A DNA stretch of 64,000 nucleotides, taken from the NCBI RefSeq assembly GCF_018449655.1, contig NZ_JAAVUX010000002.1, positions 124,001-188,000 of the forward strand, given 5' to 3'. The DNA comes from Pseudomonas sp. dw_358 (GTDB lineage Bacteria; Pseudomonadota; Gammaproteobacteria; Pseudomonadales; Pseudomonadaceae). Position numbers and translations under genes: made by a program. Of this stretch, positions 45,833 through 55,403 are shown one piece after another. Positions within the stretch are counted from its first letter, which is position 1. Each line of letters begins with the position of its first letter. Under the pieces are notes generated by a model that was given only the letters and a program-made list of their open reading frames with translations, ran no database searches and was not told the origin of the DNA.

Positions 45833-47968
45833 TCAGCCGTTGGGCCCTACTGTCGCGACGATAGTCACTTGCTTGTTGTCAGGAATTTCCTGGTAAGCCA
45901 ACACATGCAGATTCGGTACAGCAAGACGACCAAACCGCGAGAGCATCGCCCGAACCGGCCCGGCCACCAGCAGGATCACTGGCTGGCCTTGCATTTCTTG
46001 ACGCTGTGCAGCCTCTATCAAAGAACGTTGCAACTTTTCGGCCATGCTCGGTTCCAGCAAAACGCCTTCTTCCTGACCCTGACCCGCCTTCTGAAGACTA
46101 TTGAGCAAAATCTGTTCCAACCTGGGCTCCAGCGTGATCACTGGCAGCTCCGACTCAATGCCTACAATGCTTTGCACGATTGCGCGGGACAAACCGACTC
46201 GCACGTTGGCCACCAAAGCGGCGGTATCTTGACTCCTGGCCGCGTTGTTGGCGATGGCTTCGGCGATGCTGCGGATATCGCGCACCGGCACCTGCTCGGC
46301 CAGCAACGCCTGCAACACCTTGAGCAACGCCGACAGCGACAACACACCCGGCACCAGCTCTTCAGCCAGCTTGGGCGAGGCCTTGGCCAGCACTTGCAGC
46401 AACTGCTGGACTTCCTCATGCCCGATCAGCTCATGAGCATGTTTGGACAAGATCTGGTTCAAGTGCGTGGCCACTACTGTACTGGCATCGACCACGGTAT
46501 AACCTAAAGATTGCGCCTGGCTACGTAAACTTAGCTCGATCCACACGGCTTCCAGGCCAAACGCCGGGTCTCTGGCGGTGATACCGTTCAGGGTGCCGAA
46601 CACCTGGCCTGGGTTGATGGCCAGCTCTCGATCCGGATAAATTTCCGCTTCCGCGAGAATCACCCCCATCAGTGTCAGGCGATAGGCACTTGGGGCCAGA
46701 TCGAGGTTGTCGCGAATGTGCACAGTGGGCATGAGGAAGCCCAGGTCCTGAGACAGCTTCTTGCGCACGCCCTTGATCCGTGCCAGCAGTTGACCGCCCT
46801 GATTGCGATCCACCAGCGGGATCAGACGATAGCCGACTTCCAGGCCGATCATGTCGATGGGGGTCACGTCATCCCAGCCCAGCTCCTTGGTTTCCTGGTT
46901 GCGGGTAGGCGACGGCAGCATTTCCTGTTGGCGCTGCACTTCCGCCAGGGCCGTTTCCTTGATCAGGTTCTGCTTTTGCCATAACAGGTAGGCACCGCCC
47001 ATGGCCATGGCGGCCAGGCTGAGGAACGACAGGTGTGGCATGCCAGGCACCAGGCCCATGATCGCCATCAGCGCGCCGGAGACAGCCAGGGCCTTGGGCG
47101 AGGCGAACATCTGCCGATGGATCTGCTTGCCCATTTCCTCGGAGCTCGACGCCCGCGTCACCATCACGGCAGCAGCAGTGGATAGCAGCAGCGACGGCAG
47201 CTGGGCCACCAGGCCGTCACCAATGGTCAGCAGCGCGTAGACCTTGCCGGCATCGGCAAACGACATGCCGTGCTGGATCATGCCCACGGCGGTACCGCCC
47301 AGCAGGTTGATGAACAGAATCATCAAGCCGGCGACGGCGTCACCGCGCACGAACTTGCTGGCACCGTCCATCGAACCATAGAACTCGGCCTCGGCCGCCA
47401 CTTCCATCCGGCGCAGCTTGGCCTGGTTCTGGTCGATGATGCCGGCGTTGAGGTCGGCGTCGATGGCCATCTGCTTGCCGGGCATGGCGTCCAGGGTAAA
47501 CCGTGCGCTCACCTCGGAAATACGACCGGCACCTTTGGTGACCACCACAAAGTTGATGATCATGAGGATGGCGAACACCACGATACCCACCACGTAGTTG
47601 CCGCCAATGACCACTTCACCAAACGCCTGGATCACCTTGCCCGCCGCCGCATGGCCCTCCTGGCCGTGGAGCATGACCACGCGGGTGGAAGCCACGTTGA
47701 GCGCCAGACGCAGCAAGGTGGCCACCAGCAGAATGGTGGGGAACACCGCGAAGTCCAGCGGCCGCATGGCGTACACGCAGACCAGCAGCACGACGATGGA
47801 CAGCGCGATGTTGAAGGTGAAGAACACGTCGAGGAGGAAGGCCGGGATGGGCAACATCATCATTGCCAGCATCACCAGCAACAACAGGGGCACCCCCAGG
47901 CTGCCTTGCCCCAGACCCTTGGCGTTGCTGCGAACCGTGTTGATTAGCTGAGAGCGATCCACCGACAT
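45833..47968 (-). CDS. flhA: Flagellar export gate protein FlhA
   Basis: The 711-residue protein has eight N-terminal helices (LGVPLLLLVMLAMMMLPIPAF, FPTILLVATLLRLALNVAST), the FHIPEP-type cytoplasmic loop (ISEVSARFTLDAMPGKQMAI, broken before DADLNAG) and a large cytoplasmic domain that docks export chaperones. The frame opens 42 codons earlier, but that extension covers the sigma-54 promoter; MSVDRSQLINTVRSN is the family start. Confidence 0.96.
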   Translation of the reverse strand: MSVDRSQLINTVRSNAKGLGQGSLGVPLLLLVMLAMMMLPIPAFLLDVFFTFNIALSIVVLLVCVYAMRPLDFAVFPTILLVATLLRLALNVASTRVVMLHGQEGHAAAGKVIQAFGEVVIGGNYVVGIVVFAILMIINFVVVTKGAGRISEVSARFTLDAMPGKQMAIDADLNAGIIDQNQAKLRRMEVAAEAEFYGSMDGASKFVRGDAVAGLMILFINLLGGTAVGMIQHGMSFADAGKVYALLTIGDGLVAQLPSLLLSTAAAVMVTRASSSEEMGKQIHRQMFASPKALAVSGALMAIMGLVPGMPHLSFLSLAAMAMGGAYLLWQKQNLIKETALAEVQRQQEMLPSPTRNQETKELGWDDVTPIDMIGLEVGYRLIPLVDRNQGGQLLARIKGVRKKLSQDLGFLMPTVHIRDNLDLAPSAYRLTLMGVILAEAEIYPDRELAINPGQVFGTLNGITARDPAFGLEAVWIELSLRSQAQSLGYTVVDASTVVATHLNQILSKHAHELIGHEEVQQLLQVLAKASPKLAEELVPGVLSLSALLKVLQALLAEQVPVRDIRSIAEAIANNAARSQDTAALVANVRVGLSRAIVQSIVGIESELPVITLEPRLEQILLNSLQKAGQGQEEGVLLEPSMAEKLQRSLIEAAQRQEMQGQPVILLVAGPVRAMLSRFGRLAVPNLHVLAYQEIPDNKQVTIVATVGPNG

Positions 47969-48018
47969 TCCCCGTTCAAGCAATCTTTTGACGCCCTGAG
48001 GCGTTGTAACAAGGCTTG

Positions 48019-48034
48019 TGCAAGAACCTGTCCA
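48019..48034 (-). promoter_or_regulatory. Sigma-54 promoter of flhA
   Basis: On the minus strand TGGACAGGTTCTTGCA has the GG-N10-GC geometry. Predicted transcription start about 48008, 40 nt before the flhA ATG. Confidence 0.72.
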
Positions 48035-48060
48035 ACTTTGCCTAAAGGTTTGCAAAGTTG
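48033..48060. promoter_or_regulatory. Perfect inverted repeat abutting the flhA promoter
   Basis: CAACTTTGC (48033-48041) and GCAAAGTTG (48052-48060) with a 10-bp spacer. It touches the -24 element of the flhA promoter. Could be an activator site or a stem-loop ending the upstream fliL-flhB transcript; there is no U-run. Confidence 0.55.
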
Positions 48061-48122
48061 TGTCGAGGGGGATACATGGGAGCCATTGAGACACGCATCA
48101 GACCGCAGGACCGAGCTGGCCG

Positions 48123-49265
48123 TTACTCATCGCGCCGCAACTCATCCGGAATCGGTAAATCATCACTGGGCGGCTTGGGTCTGGGCTTGCCCTGCCCCGC
48201 CCTGTACTGGCGGATCTGATACACATAGGCCAGCACCTGCGCCACCGCCAGATACAAACCAGCAGGAATGGGCTGGTCAAGCTCAGTGGAGTAATAGATC
48301 GAACGCGCCAGGGCCGGCGACTCCAGTAGCTGGATCTGGTTCTGCGTGGCGATCTCGCGGATCTTCAGGGCCACGAAGTCGCTGCCCTTGGCCAGCAACA
48401 TGGGCGCATTGCCTTTCTCGGGGTCGTACTTCAGGGCCACGGCATAGTGAGTCGGGTTGGTGATGACCACGTCGGCCTGGGGCACCGCTGTCATCATGCG
48501 TCGCTGGGACATCTCGCGCTGGAGCTGGCGGATGCGACCCTTGACCTCTGGACGCCCCTCCGAGTCCTTGTGCTCGTCGCGGACCTCCTGCTTGGTCATC
48601 TTCATTTTTTCCTTGAAGCTGAACAGCTGGAACGGCGCATCCAGCGCGGCGATGATGATCAGCCCGCAGGACATCCACAACGAACTCCAGCCCACCAGTT
48701 GCACGCTGTGCAAGATGGCGCTTTCCATCGGCTCGTGGGCGATGGCGATCAGCTCGGCGCGGTCCTTGCGCAACACCACCAGACCAATGAACAAGGTCAG
48801 GGAAAACTTGCCCACCGCCTTGAGCAGCTCGGTCAGCGAGCGCGCCGAGAACATCCGCTTGAGGCCGGCGCCAGGGTTCATGCGGCTGAACTTGGGCGCC
48901 AGTGCCCCCATGGAGAAGAGCCAACCGCCCAGCGACAGCGGGCCGACGATGGCCGCGATCATCATCAGGACCATGAAGGGCTGTACCGCCAGAATCGCCG
49001 CCTTGCCCGACTGCAGCAAAAAGATGCCCATGTAGCGCTCGTCGACGATCACTTCACGGCTGAGGGTGAAATTCTTGCGCATCAGGTCGATCATCATCTG
49101 CGCCATGGCACCGCCGAATGCCAGCAGGCCACCGGTACCGGCGAGCATGATCACCAGGGTGTTGAGCTCCCGGGAACGGGCGATTTCACCCTTTTCTCGC
49201 GCATCTTTCTTGCGTTTGTCCGTGGGGTCTTCTGTCTTGTCCGCGCCGCTTTCGCTTTCAGCCAT
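48123..49265 (-). CDS. flhB: Flagellar export switch protein FlhB
   Basis: The 380-residue protein has a charged N-terminus (KTEDPTDKRKKDAREKGEI), four helices and a cytoplasmic domain with the self-cleaving NPTH site (Asn270-Pro271 in VVITNPTHYAVALKYD). It switches export from rod/hook to filament substrates with FliK. The start at 49265 is preferred over an upstream ATG that lies inside fliR. Last gene of the fliL-flhB run. Confidence 0.96.
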   Translation of the reverse strand: MAESESGADKTEDPTDKRKKDAREKGEIARSRELNTLVIMLAGTGGLLAFGGAMAQMMIDLMRKNFTLSREVIVDERYMGIFLLQSGKAAILAVQPFMVLMMIAAIVGPLSLGGWLFSMGALAPKFSRMNPGAGLKRMFSARSLTELLKAVGKFSLTLFIGLVVLRKDRAELIAIAHEPMESAILHSVQLVGWSSLWMSCGLIIIAALDAPFQLFSFKEKMKMTKQEVRDEHKDSEGRPEVKGRIRQLQREMSQRRMMTAVPQADVVITNPTHYAVALKYDPEKGNAPMLLAKGSDFVALKIREIATQNQIQLLESPALARSIYYSTELDQPIPAGLYLAVAQVLAYVYQIRQYRAGQGKPRPKPPSDDLPIPDELRRDE

Positions 49266-49266
49266 C

Positions 49267-50052
49267 TCAGGGCTCCCCGGCCAGTTGGCGCAGCCACAGC
49301 AGTGACTGGGTTGCCAACGGCTCGTACTGGTTGAGAATGTCACCCATGGTCAACCACAGGATCACCATGCCGATCACCAGCGTCAGCGGCACGCCGATGG
49401 AGAAGATATTGAGCTGGGGCGCCGCCCGGGTCATCACCCCGAAGGCGCAGTTGATCACCAGCAGGGCGGTGATGGCCGGCAGCACCAGCAAGATCCCGGC
49501 ACCCAGCACCCAGCCCATGCGCAGCACCAGGTCCCAGAATTTGGGGGTCAGCAGGGTGGCGCCCACCGGCAAGGTGGTGAAGCTTTCGGTCAGCACCTCG
49601 AGCACCAGCAGGTGGCCGTTCATGGACAGGAACAACAGCGTCACCAGCATGGTGAAAAACTGCCCGACCACCGGCGACGAGGTGCCGTTGGTGGGGTCGA
49701 CCATGGCGGCGAAGGTCATGCCCATCTGCGTGGCAATGATTTGCCCGGCGACCACGAACGCCTGAAAAAGAAACTGCAGGGAAAACCCCAGCATGGTGCC
49801 GATGATGATTTCCTCGGCGATCAACAGCAGGCCACTGAGGTCAAGCGCATGGAACGGCGGCATCGGCGGCAGGTTGGGCGCGATGCATACCGTGATCGCC
49901 ACCGCCATGTAAAGGCGAATACGGGTCGAGACCAGGGTGGTGCCAATGATGGGCATGGCCATCAGCACCGCCGCCACGCGAAACAGCGGCAGCATGAAAC
50001 TGGCCACCCAGCTCTGGATCTGGGTGTCGGTCAGTTGCAGCAGCGAATTCAT
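49267..50052 (-). CDS. fliR: Flagellar export protein FliR
   Basis: The 261-residue membrane protein has six hydrophobic segments (FMLPLFRVAAVLMAMPIIG, LLIAEEIIIGTMLGFSLQFL, GVPLTLVIGMVILWL). Part of the FliPQR export gate. The longer frame upstream overlaps fliQ; MNSLLQLTDTQIQSW is the family start. Confidence 0.95.
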   Translation of the reverse strand: MNSLLQLTDTQIQSWVASFMLPLFRVAAVLMAMPIIGTTLVSTRIRLYMAVAITVCIAPNLPPMPPFHALDLSGLLLIAEEIIIGTMLGFSLQFLFQAFVVAGQIIATQMGMTFAAMVDPTNGTSSPVVGQFFTMLVTLLFLSMNGHLLVLEVLTESFTTLPVGATLLTPKFWDLVLRMGWVLGAGILLVLPAITALLVINCAFGVMTRAAPQLNIFSIGVPLTLVIGMVILWLTMGDILNQYEPLATQSLLWLRQLAGEP

Positions 50053-50054
50053 GG

Positions 50055-50324
50055 TCAGCCGATGACTTGCGGGATGCTGGTGTACAGGTTGGTGATGTAC
50101 TCCATGAAGGTACGCACCATCCATGGCCCGATCACGATGAGGGTGACCAGCATGATCAGCATGCGCGGCAGAAAGCTCAGGGTCTGTTCGTTGATCTGCG
50201 TGGCGGCCTGGAATACCGCCACCGCCAGCCCGACCAACAAGCTGGGCAGCACCAGGATTGCCACCATGACCGTGGTCAGCCACAGCGCCTGGCGAAACAG
50301 ATCGACAGCAACTTCAGGGGTCAT
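50055..50324 (-). CDS. fliQ: Flagellar export protein FliQ
   Basis: An 89-residue protein with two helices (LFRQALWLTTVMVAILVLPS and LIMLVTLIVIGPWMVRTF), starting MTPEVAVDLF. Packs as four copies around the FliP-FliR core of the export gate. Confidence 0.95.
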   Translation of the reverse strand: MTPEVAVDLFRQALWLTTVMVAILVLPSLLVGLAVAVFQAATQINEQTLSFLPRMLIMLVTLIVIGPWMVRTFMEYITNLYTSIPQVIG

Positions 50325-50351
50325 GGCGCGGATCTCCCGAACAAGGTGAAG

Positions 50352-51104
50352 TCAGACACCGCCGAAACTGCCGGCCAGTGTCCCGATAATGAGCGCCCAG
50401 CCGTCCACCAGCACAAACAGCATGATCTTGAACGGCAGGGAAATGATCAGCGGCGACAGCATCATCATGCCCATGGCCATCAGCACACTGGAAATCACCA
50501 GGTCGATGATCAGGAACGGGATGAAGATCATGAAGCCGATCTGGAAGGCAGTCTTCAGTTCCGAGGTGACGAAGGCCGGGACGATGATGGTCAGCGGCGC
50601 CTGGTCGGCCGAGGGAATGTCGGTGCGCTTGGACAGGCGCATGAACAGATCAAGGTCGCTCTGCCGGGTCTGCGCCAGCATGAAGTCCTTGAGCGGCCCG
50701 CTGGCCTTGACCACCGCGTCCTGGGCGCTGAGCTTCTCGGCCAGATAGGGTTGCAGGGCCTGGGTGTTCACCTTGTCGAACACCGGCGCCATGATGAACA
50801 TCGTCAGAAACAGCGCCATGCCGGTCAGCAACTGGTTGGACGGCGTCTGCTGCAGGCCCAGGGCCTGGCGCAGGATCGAGAAGACGATGATGATCCGGGT
50901 AAAGCTGGTCATCAGCATGACGAACGCCGGGATGAAGCTCAGCGCCGTCATGATCAGCAGAATCTGCAGGTTGACCGAATACTCTTGCTGACCGTTGGCC
51001 CCGCTGGTCATGGAAATGGCCGGGATCTGCAGGGGGTCGGCAGCCATCGCCAACGGCGCGGCCATCAGCAGCAACAGCGTCAGGCACAGGCGAAACGCGC
51101 GCAT
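50352..51104 (-). CDS. fliP: Flagellar export protein FliP
   Basis: The 250-residue protein has a cleavable signal peptide ([19 protein letters not shown]) and four helices with the family patterns [20 protein letters not shown] and [20 protein letters not shown]. Five copies form the export pore. ATG 51104 overlaps the fliO stop as TGATG; a GTG one codon upstream is an unlikely alternative. Confidence 0.95.
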   Translation of the reverse strand: MRAFRLCLTLLLLMAAPLAMAADPLQIPAISMTSGANGQQEYSVNLQILLIMTALSFIPAFVMLMTSFTRIIIVFSILRQALGLQQTPSNQLLTGMALFLTMFIMAPVFDKVNTQALQPYLAEKLSAQDAVVKASGPLKDFMLAQTRQSDLDLFMRLSKRTDIPSADQAPLTIIVPAFVTSELKTAFQIGFMIFIPFLIIDLVISSVLMAMGMMMLSPLIISLPFKIMLFVLVDGWALIIGTLAGSFGGV

Positions 51105-51571
51105 CACTTCGTATCCTTCTGATCCTTGCCCAGCAGTTCCATCAAGCGCTGAGCGAATTCAGGCGTGGCAGCGGCGGTTTTCGCCGGGGTTGCCACGGGT
51201 TCCTTGAGCACGTGCAAGGCCGAGATCTGGCCGGGGGAAACCCCCAGCAGGATCTGCTCGTTGCCGACCTGGACCAGCAGCAGCCGGTCGCGCGGGCCGA
51301 GGGCTCGGGAGCCCAGCAGCTCGATGACCTGGCCACCTCGCGGGCCGGTCTGCTGCACCCGGCGCAGCAACCAGGCCAAGGCAAAGATCAGCCCCAGCAC
51401 CAGCGCCAGGCCCAGCACCAACTGGATCACCTCGGCGCCCAGGCCCGCCCCCAGATTGCTCAGGGCGGGGTTGGCCACCGGCGCGCTGGCGGCCGGTGCG
51501 ACCATGGGCTCGGCGGCCAGCGCCAGCAGGGGCGCCAGCGCGGCGAGCCCGGCCACAAACAGGCGCTTCAT
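51104..51571 (-). CDS. fliO: Flagellar assembly protein FliO
   Basis: A 155-residue protein with a signal-like leader, one main helix ([23 protein letters not shown]) and a cytoplasmic part with [20 protein letters not shown] and [13 protein letters not shown]. Acts as scaffold in FliP ring assembly. Coupled to fliN upstream and fliP downstream. Confidence 0.92.
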   Translation of the reverse strand: MKRLFVAGLAALAPLLALAAEPMVAPAASAPVANPALSNLGAGLGAEVIQLVLGLALVLGLIFALAWLLRRVQQTGPRGGQVIELLGSRALGPRDRLLLVQVGNEQILLGVSPGQISALHVLKEPVATPAKTAAATPEFAQRLMELLGKDQKDTK

Positions 51572-52032
51572 CAGCGCAGCTTCTTGATGCGTTCGCTGGG
51601 GCTGATCACGTCGGTGAGACGGATACCGAACTTCTCGTTGACCACCACCACTTCGCCGTGGGCAATCAGGGTGCCGTTGACCAGCACGTCCAGCGGCTCG
51701 CCGGCCAACCGATCGAGCTCGATCACCGAACCCTGGTTGAGTTGCAGCAGGTTGCGGATATTGATGTCGGTGCTGCCGACTTCCATGGAGATGGTCACGG
51801 GAATGTCGAGGATCACGTCCAGGTTCGGACCGTCCAGGCTGACATGCTCATTGCTGCGGGGTGAGGCGCCGAACTCTTCCATGGCCAGACGCGAGCCTGC
51901 GGATTTGGCGGCATCGGCGGCCAGCAAGGCATCGATGTCATCCTGGCTGCCATCACCCGATTCGCTCAAGGCGGCGGCCCATTCGTCAGCCAGTGCCTGG
52001 TCTTCGCTGGAGGTTTCGTTTTTATCGGCCAT
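51571..52032 (-). CDS. fliN: Flagellar switch protein FliN
   Basis: The 153-residue protein has an acidic N-terminal region and a C-terminal SpoA domain (NLDVILDIPVTISMEVGSTD, LLQLNQGSVIELDRLAGEPLD, broken by a loop). Builds the C-ring wall with FliM. Confidence 0.95.
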   Translation of the reverse strand: MADKNETSSEDQALADEWAAALSESGDGSQDDIDALLAADAAKSAGSRLAMEEFGASPRSNEHVSLDGPNLDVILDIPVTISMEVGSTDINIRNLLQLNQGSVIELDRLAGEPLDVLVNGTLIAHGEVVVVNEKFGIRLTDVISPSERIKKLR

Positions 52033-52079
52033 CAGTATTCCTCGACGGGCAAAAGTTCAATAAGTGAACCGAGAGCGCC

Positions 52080-53048
52080 TCAGCGGCGCTCGATCGGCTC
52101 GATGATTTGCAACGCCAGGTGGCCCTTGTGCGAGCCGAGCTTGGCCTTGAACGACGGCACGCCATTGGCGCGCAGGACCATATGGTCGGGCAGCTCCACC
52201 GGAATCACGTCTCCCGGCTGCATGTGCAGGATGTCGCGCAACTTCAGCTGGCGGCGCGCCACGGTGGCCCCCACCGGTACGCTGACGTCCAGCACATCTT
52301 CGCGCAGCGCCTTGCTCCAGCGCTCGTCCTGGTCGTCGAGATCGGACTGGAAGCCAGCGTCGAGCATTTCGCGCACCGGCTCGATCATCGAGTACGGCAT
52401 GGTCACGTGCAGGTCGCCGCCACCGCCATCGAGTTCAATGTGAAAGGTCGAGACCACCACCGCTTCGCTGGGGCCGACGATGTTGGCCATGGCCGGGTTG
52501 ACCTCGGAGCTGATGTACTCGAAGTTGACATCCATGATGGCGTGCCAGGCTTCCTTGAGGTCGACAAAGCATTGGTCCAGCACGATGCGCACCACACGCA
52601 ACTCGGTCGGTGTGAACTCGCGGCCTTCGATCTTGGCATGACGACCATCGCCGCCGAAAAAGTTGTCCACCAGCTTGAACACCAGCTTGGCATCGAGGAT
52701 GAACAGCGCCGTACCGCGCAGCGGCTTGACCTTGATCAGGTTGAGGCTGGTGGGTACGTACAGGGAATGCACGTATTCGCCAAACTTCATCACCTGCACA
52801 CCGCCCACCGCCACGTCCGCCGAGCGGCGCAGCAGATTGAACATGCTGATGCGGGTATACCGGGCAAAACGTTCGTTGATCATCTCAAGGGTCGGCATGC
52901 GCCCGCGCACGATCCGGTCCTGGCTGGTCAGGTCGTAAGTCTTGATGCTACCGATTTCACCGGCGCTTTCAGTGGCGACGAGCCCATCGTCAACGCCATG
53001 CAGCAGCGCGTCGATCTCGTCCTGGGACAGCAGGTCCTGCACGGCCAT
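52080..53048 (-). CDS. fliM: Flagellar switch protein FliM
   Basis: The 322-residue protein starts with the CheY-binding segment (LSQDEIDALLHGVDDG), followed by the middle domain with the GGVQ region (VAVGGVQVMKFGEYVHSL) and a C-terminal SpoA domain. It receives CheY-P and switches rotation. Confidence 0.96.
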   Translation of the reverse strand: MAVQDLLSQDEIDALLHGVDDGLVATESAGEIGSIKTYDLTSQDRIVRGRMPTLEMINERFARYTRISMFNLLRRSADVAVGGVQVMKFGEYVHSLYVPTSLNLIKVKPLRGTALFILDAKLVFKLVDNFFGGDGRHAKIEGREFTPTELRVVRIVLDQCFVDLKEAWHAIMDVNFEYISSEVNPAMANIVGPSEAVVVSTFHIELDGGGGDLHVTMPYSMIEPVREMLDAGFQSDLDDQDERWSKALREDVLDVSVPVGATVARRQLKLRDILHMQPGDVIPVELPDHMVLRANGVPSFKAKLGSHKGHLALQIIEPIERR

Positions 53049-53057
53049 GTCGTGTTC

Positions 53058-53564
53058 CTACTGCAATACGAAGTTGGTGAAGAGCAACTGGTCGATGACC
53101 GGCTTGCCCACCTCTTTCTGCGCGACTTCCTGAACACTGGCCGTGGCTTTCTGGCGCAGCATTTCCTGGCCGATCGGCGTGTTCAGCGTGTCGAAACTCT
53201 GGCCGGAAAACATCATCACCAGGTTATTGCGAATCACCGGCATGTGCACTTTCAACGCATCCAGATCGGCCTGGTTGCGGGCCTGCAGGGTAATGCTGAC
53301 CTGCATGTAGCGGTCGCGACCGTTCTGTTTGTAGTTGACCACGAAAGCAGGAGAAAGTGGCTCGTACAAGGCCGGCTGCTTGCCGTTGGTCTTGGCCGCA
53401 TCCGCCGCAGGCTTGGTTTCGGCCGGCTTGTGCAGGAAAAACCAGGTGCCGCCCACCGAACCACCCACCGCCACCAGCAGGGCGACGACGATGATGATGA
53501 TCAGCTTGAGTTTGCCCTTGGGCTTTGCTTCGGTCGCGTCTTTTGCAGCTTCGGTCGTCGCCAT
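53058..53564 (-). CDS. fliL: Flagellar basal-body protein FliL
   Basis: The 168-residue protein has a cytoplasmic N-terminus, one helix (LIIIIVVALLVAVGGSVGGTW) and a periplasmic domain (PAFVVNYKQNGRDRYMQVSI). It surrounds the stator and supports torque. First gene of the fliLMNOPQR-flhB run, with a sigma-54 promoter 51 bp upstream. Confidence 0.94.
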   Translation of the reverse strand: MATTEAAKDATEAKPKGKLKLIIIIVVALLVAVGGSVGGTWFFLHKPAETKPAADAAKTNGKQPALYEPLSPAFVVNYKQNGRDRYMQVSITLQARNQADLDALKVHMPVIRNNLVMMFSGQSFDTLNTPIGQEMLRQKATASVQEVAQKEVGKPVIDQLLFTNFVLQ

Positions 53565-53614
53565 GCCAATAATCCGTCACCAATCGAGGAATTTACGAAT
53601 GCTGAGGTGAGTGG

Positions 53615-53630
53615 AGCAAGGGTTATGCCA
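53615..53630 (-). promoter_or_regulatory. Sigma-54 promoter of fliL
   Basis: On the minus strand TGGCATAACCCTTGCT has GG-N10-GC geometry. Predicted start of transcription about 53604, giving a leader of about 40 nt. Confidence 0.82.
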
Positions 53631-53680
53631 GATTGTATGAAGGGGGACAAGATGAGTACCCCGGCCGCACATTCACTGCT

Positions 53681-53759
53681 GAACCGAGCCTGCTCGGGAA
53701 ACCGGCACCGCTGCACTGACGCTGCAACGCGGTGTCTTGTTCCCGAGCAGGCTCAGTCC
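53681..53759. repeat. Palindromic intergenic repeat, copy B
   Basis: Arms at 53681-53700 and 53740-53759 are complementary in 18 of 20 positions and match copy A at 13977-14057. The spacer also contains an inner ACCGC/GCGGT pairing. Lies between the fliK stop and the fliL promoter and may end fliK transcripts. Confidence 0.78.
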
Positions 53760-53798
53760 TGAAGAGCGATCTTGCGCCGGCGAGTTCGAGCGAAAGGC

Positions 53799-55319
53799 TT
53801 ACGCGTAATAATCCACGGCACTGCTGCCAATCACCACACTCTGCGCCACCGCCGCCGCAACGCCGGCCGAGCTGTCAACGCTGTCGCCCCCGCCGGTATC
53901 ACTGCTGCTACCGCCCCGCGAACTGCTCGATCCACGGTTCGCCTGGTCGGCCTGTTGCTGCTGGCCCTGTTGGTTGCGTGACTGGTCGGAGACATTGACG
54001 TCCATCTGGCCGAGGCCTTGTTGGGCGAACATTTCCTTGAGGCGGCCTTGCTGACTTTCGAGGGCATCGCGCACGCCGATGTGGGCGCTGACGAAGGTCA
54101 CCTGGGTCTGCTGGTCCGGGGTCATGTCCACCCGTATGTCCAGTTTGCCCAGCTCGGCCGGGCTCAACTGGATGTCGGCCGACTTGAGGTTCTGGCTGGA
54201 CAGGTACATGACCCGGTTCACCAATCCTTCGCTCCAGCCGGTCTGGTTCATCGCCAGCGGCGTGGCCAACGGCGTGGCGCTGGCAGTCTTGGCGGTGGCC
54301 GCTTCCGTCAGGTTCTGCAGGCGGTTGGCAAAGTTGTCCATGCGCGTGTCGGCCGAGGCGTCTTTGACATCCTTCAGACCGCCGTCGATGATGGCCGAGA
54401 AATCCTTGTCATCACCCTTCTTGCCGGTGTCCGCGTCAGAACCTTGTTGCTGCACGACCTGGGACGCCAGAGTGTTGACGAAGCTGCTGTCGATGCCACT
54501 GTCGGCCGTGGCCGTGGCCGTAGCGTCCTTGGCATGGGCCGACGTCGTGCCTTGGGCCTTGGCACTCTGCTCCAGGGCCAGACGCACGGCCGGCAGGTCG
54601 GCCAAGGCATCGGGGGCCGGGTCGCTTTCGGTCTTGCTGGTGCTGGCGCTGGTCACCGGCGCGGCGGTGGCGGGCGCGGGCATCATGCTGGCCACCACCG
54701 AAGGGTCGAGGGCCTGGGGCGCCTGCGCAGTCGTATCGACCACGGCCTTGGGCGGTTCAACCGGTGCTTGCGCCTGCACATCAGGCACCTGCGCCGGGAC
54801 AGCAGCGGTCAAGCCTGGGTCGACATCCGTCTGGGCGTCGGCGCTGTCGTCCTTGCCGTCATCGGCAGTGGCATCGGCCAGTGCGTCATCGCCAGAGGCG
54901 ACAGCATCGGCGCTGGCGCTGGCGTCGGCCTGGTCGGCGGCATCGGTCTTGTCCGCCTTGTCCGCCTTGGCCGATTTGTCGGCCTTGCCGCTTTTGTCTG
55001 CCTTGGCCACGTCATCATGTTTGGCTGGCAAGGTTTTGCCGTTATCGGCAACGGTCGGTTTGTCGGGGGTTGCATTGGCCTTGACGCTGTCCTTGGCGGT
55101 CGGCACGTCCTGATGCACCGAGGCGGCCCTGTCAGCCGCCCGCGACGCCACATTCTGCGCCTGGAGCTGTTGCCCCTGACTGTGCTTGGCGTAGAGCTCG
55201 GCAAAGCTGGAAGCCGTGTCGGCGTTGGTGTCCACGACTTTGGCGGGCGCCGTGACGCTGGTGACCGCCGTCTTGGAGACGCTGGTCAATTGAAGCAATG
55301 GGTTTGACGCAAGGGACAT
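53799..55319 (-). CDS. fliK: Flagellar hook-length control protein FliK
   Basis: The 506-residue protein is rich in Ala, Asp, Lys and Thr in its first 320 residues, with a Lys-Ala-Asp repeat stretch around residues 105-135. The C-terminal domain (WSEGLVNRVMYLSSQNLKSA, LDIRVDMTPDQQTQVTFV, REALESQ-like DALESQQGRLKEMFAQQGLG) binds FlhB and stops hook export at the right length. ATG 55319 is preferred to one five codons upstream. It has its own sigma-54 promoter. Confidence 0.93.
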   Translation of the reverse strand: MSLASNPLLQLTSVSKTAVTSVTAPAKVVDTNADTASSFAELYAKHSQGQQLQAQNVASRAADRAASVHQDVPTAKDSVKANATPDKPTVADNGKTLPAKHDDVAKADKSGKADKSAKADKADKTDAADQADASASADAVASGDDALADATADDGKDDSADAQTDVDPGLTAAVPAQVPDVQAQAPVEPPKAVVDTTAQAPQALDPSVVASMMPAPATAAPVTSASTSKTESDPAPDALADLPAVRLALEQSAKAQGTTSAHAKDATATATADSGIDSSFVNTLASQVVQQQGSDADTGKKGDDKDFSAIIDGGLKDVKDASADTRMDNFANRLQNLTEAATAKTASATPLATPLAMNQTGWSEGLVNRVMYLSSQNLKSADIQLSPAELGKLDIRVDMTPDQQTQVTFVSAHIGVRDALESQQGRLKEMFAQQGLGQMDVNVSDQSRNQQGQQQQADQANRGSSSSRGGSSSDTGGGDSVDSSAGVAAAVAQSVVIGSSAVDYYA

Positions 55320-55368
55320 GTCGGATCTCCGCAAAGCTGGGATCGTGGAATCGATTTACCAGAGCTTT

Positions 55369-55384
55369 AGCAAGAGACGAGCCA
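55369..55384 (-). promoter_or_regulatory. Sigma-54 promoter of fliK
   Basis: On the minus strand TGGCTCGTCTCTTGCT has GG-N10-GC geometry and is preceded by CAAAGT, as in the flhA promoter. Predicted start about 55358, leader about 39 nt. Confidence 0.78.
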
Positions 55385-55403
55385 ACTTTGTCAAATGAGT
55401 GGA

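Noticed and set aside
53799..55319. Lys-Ala-Asp repeats in FliK as a separate repeat element
   Set aside because: They are in-frame protein low complexity, usual for FliK linkers, without DNA-level exact repeats.
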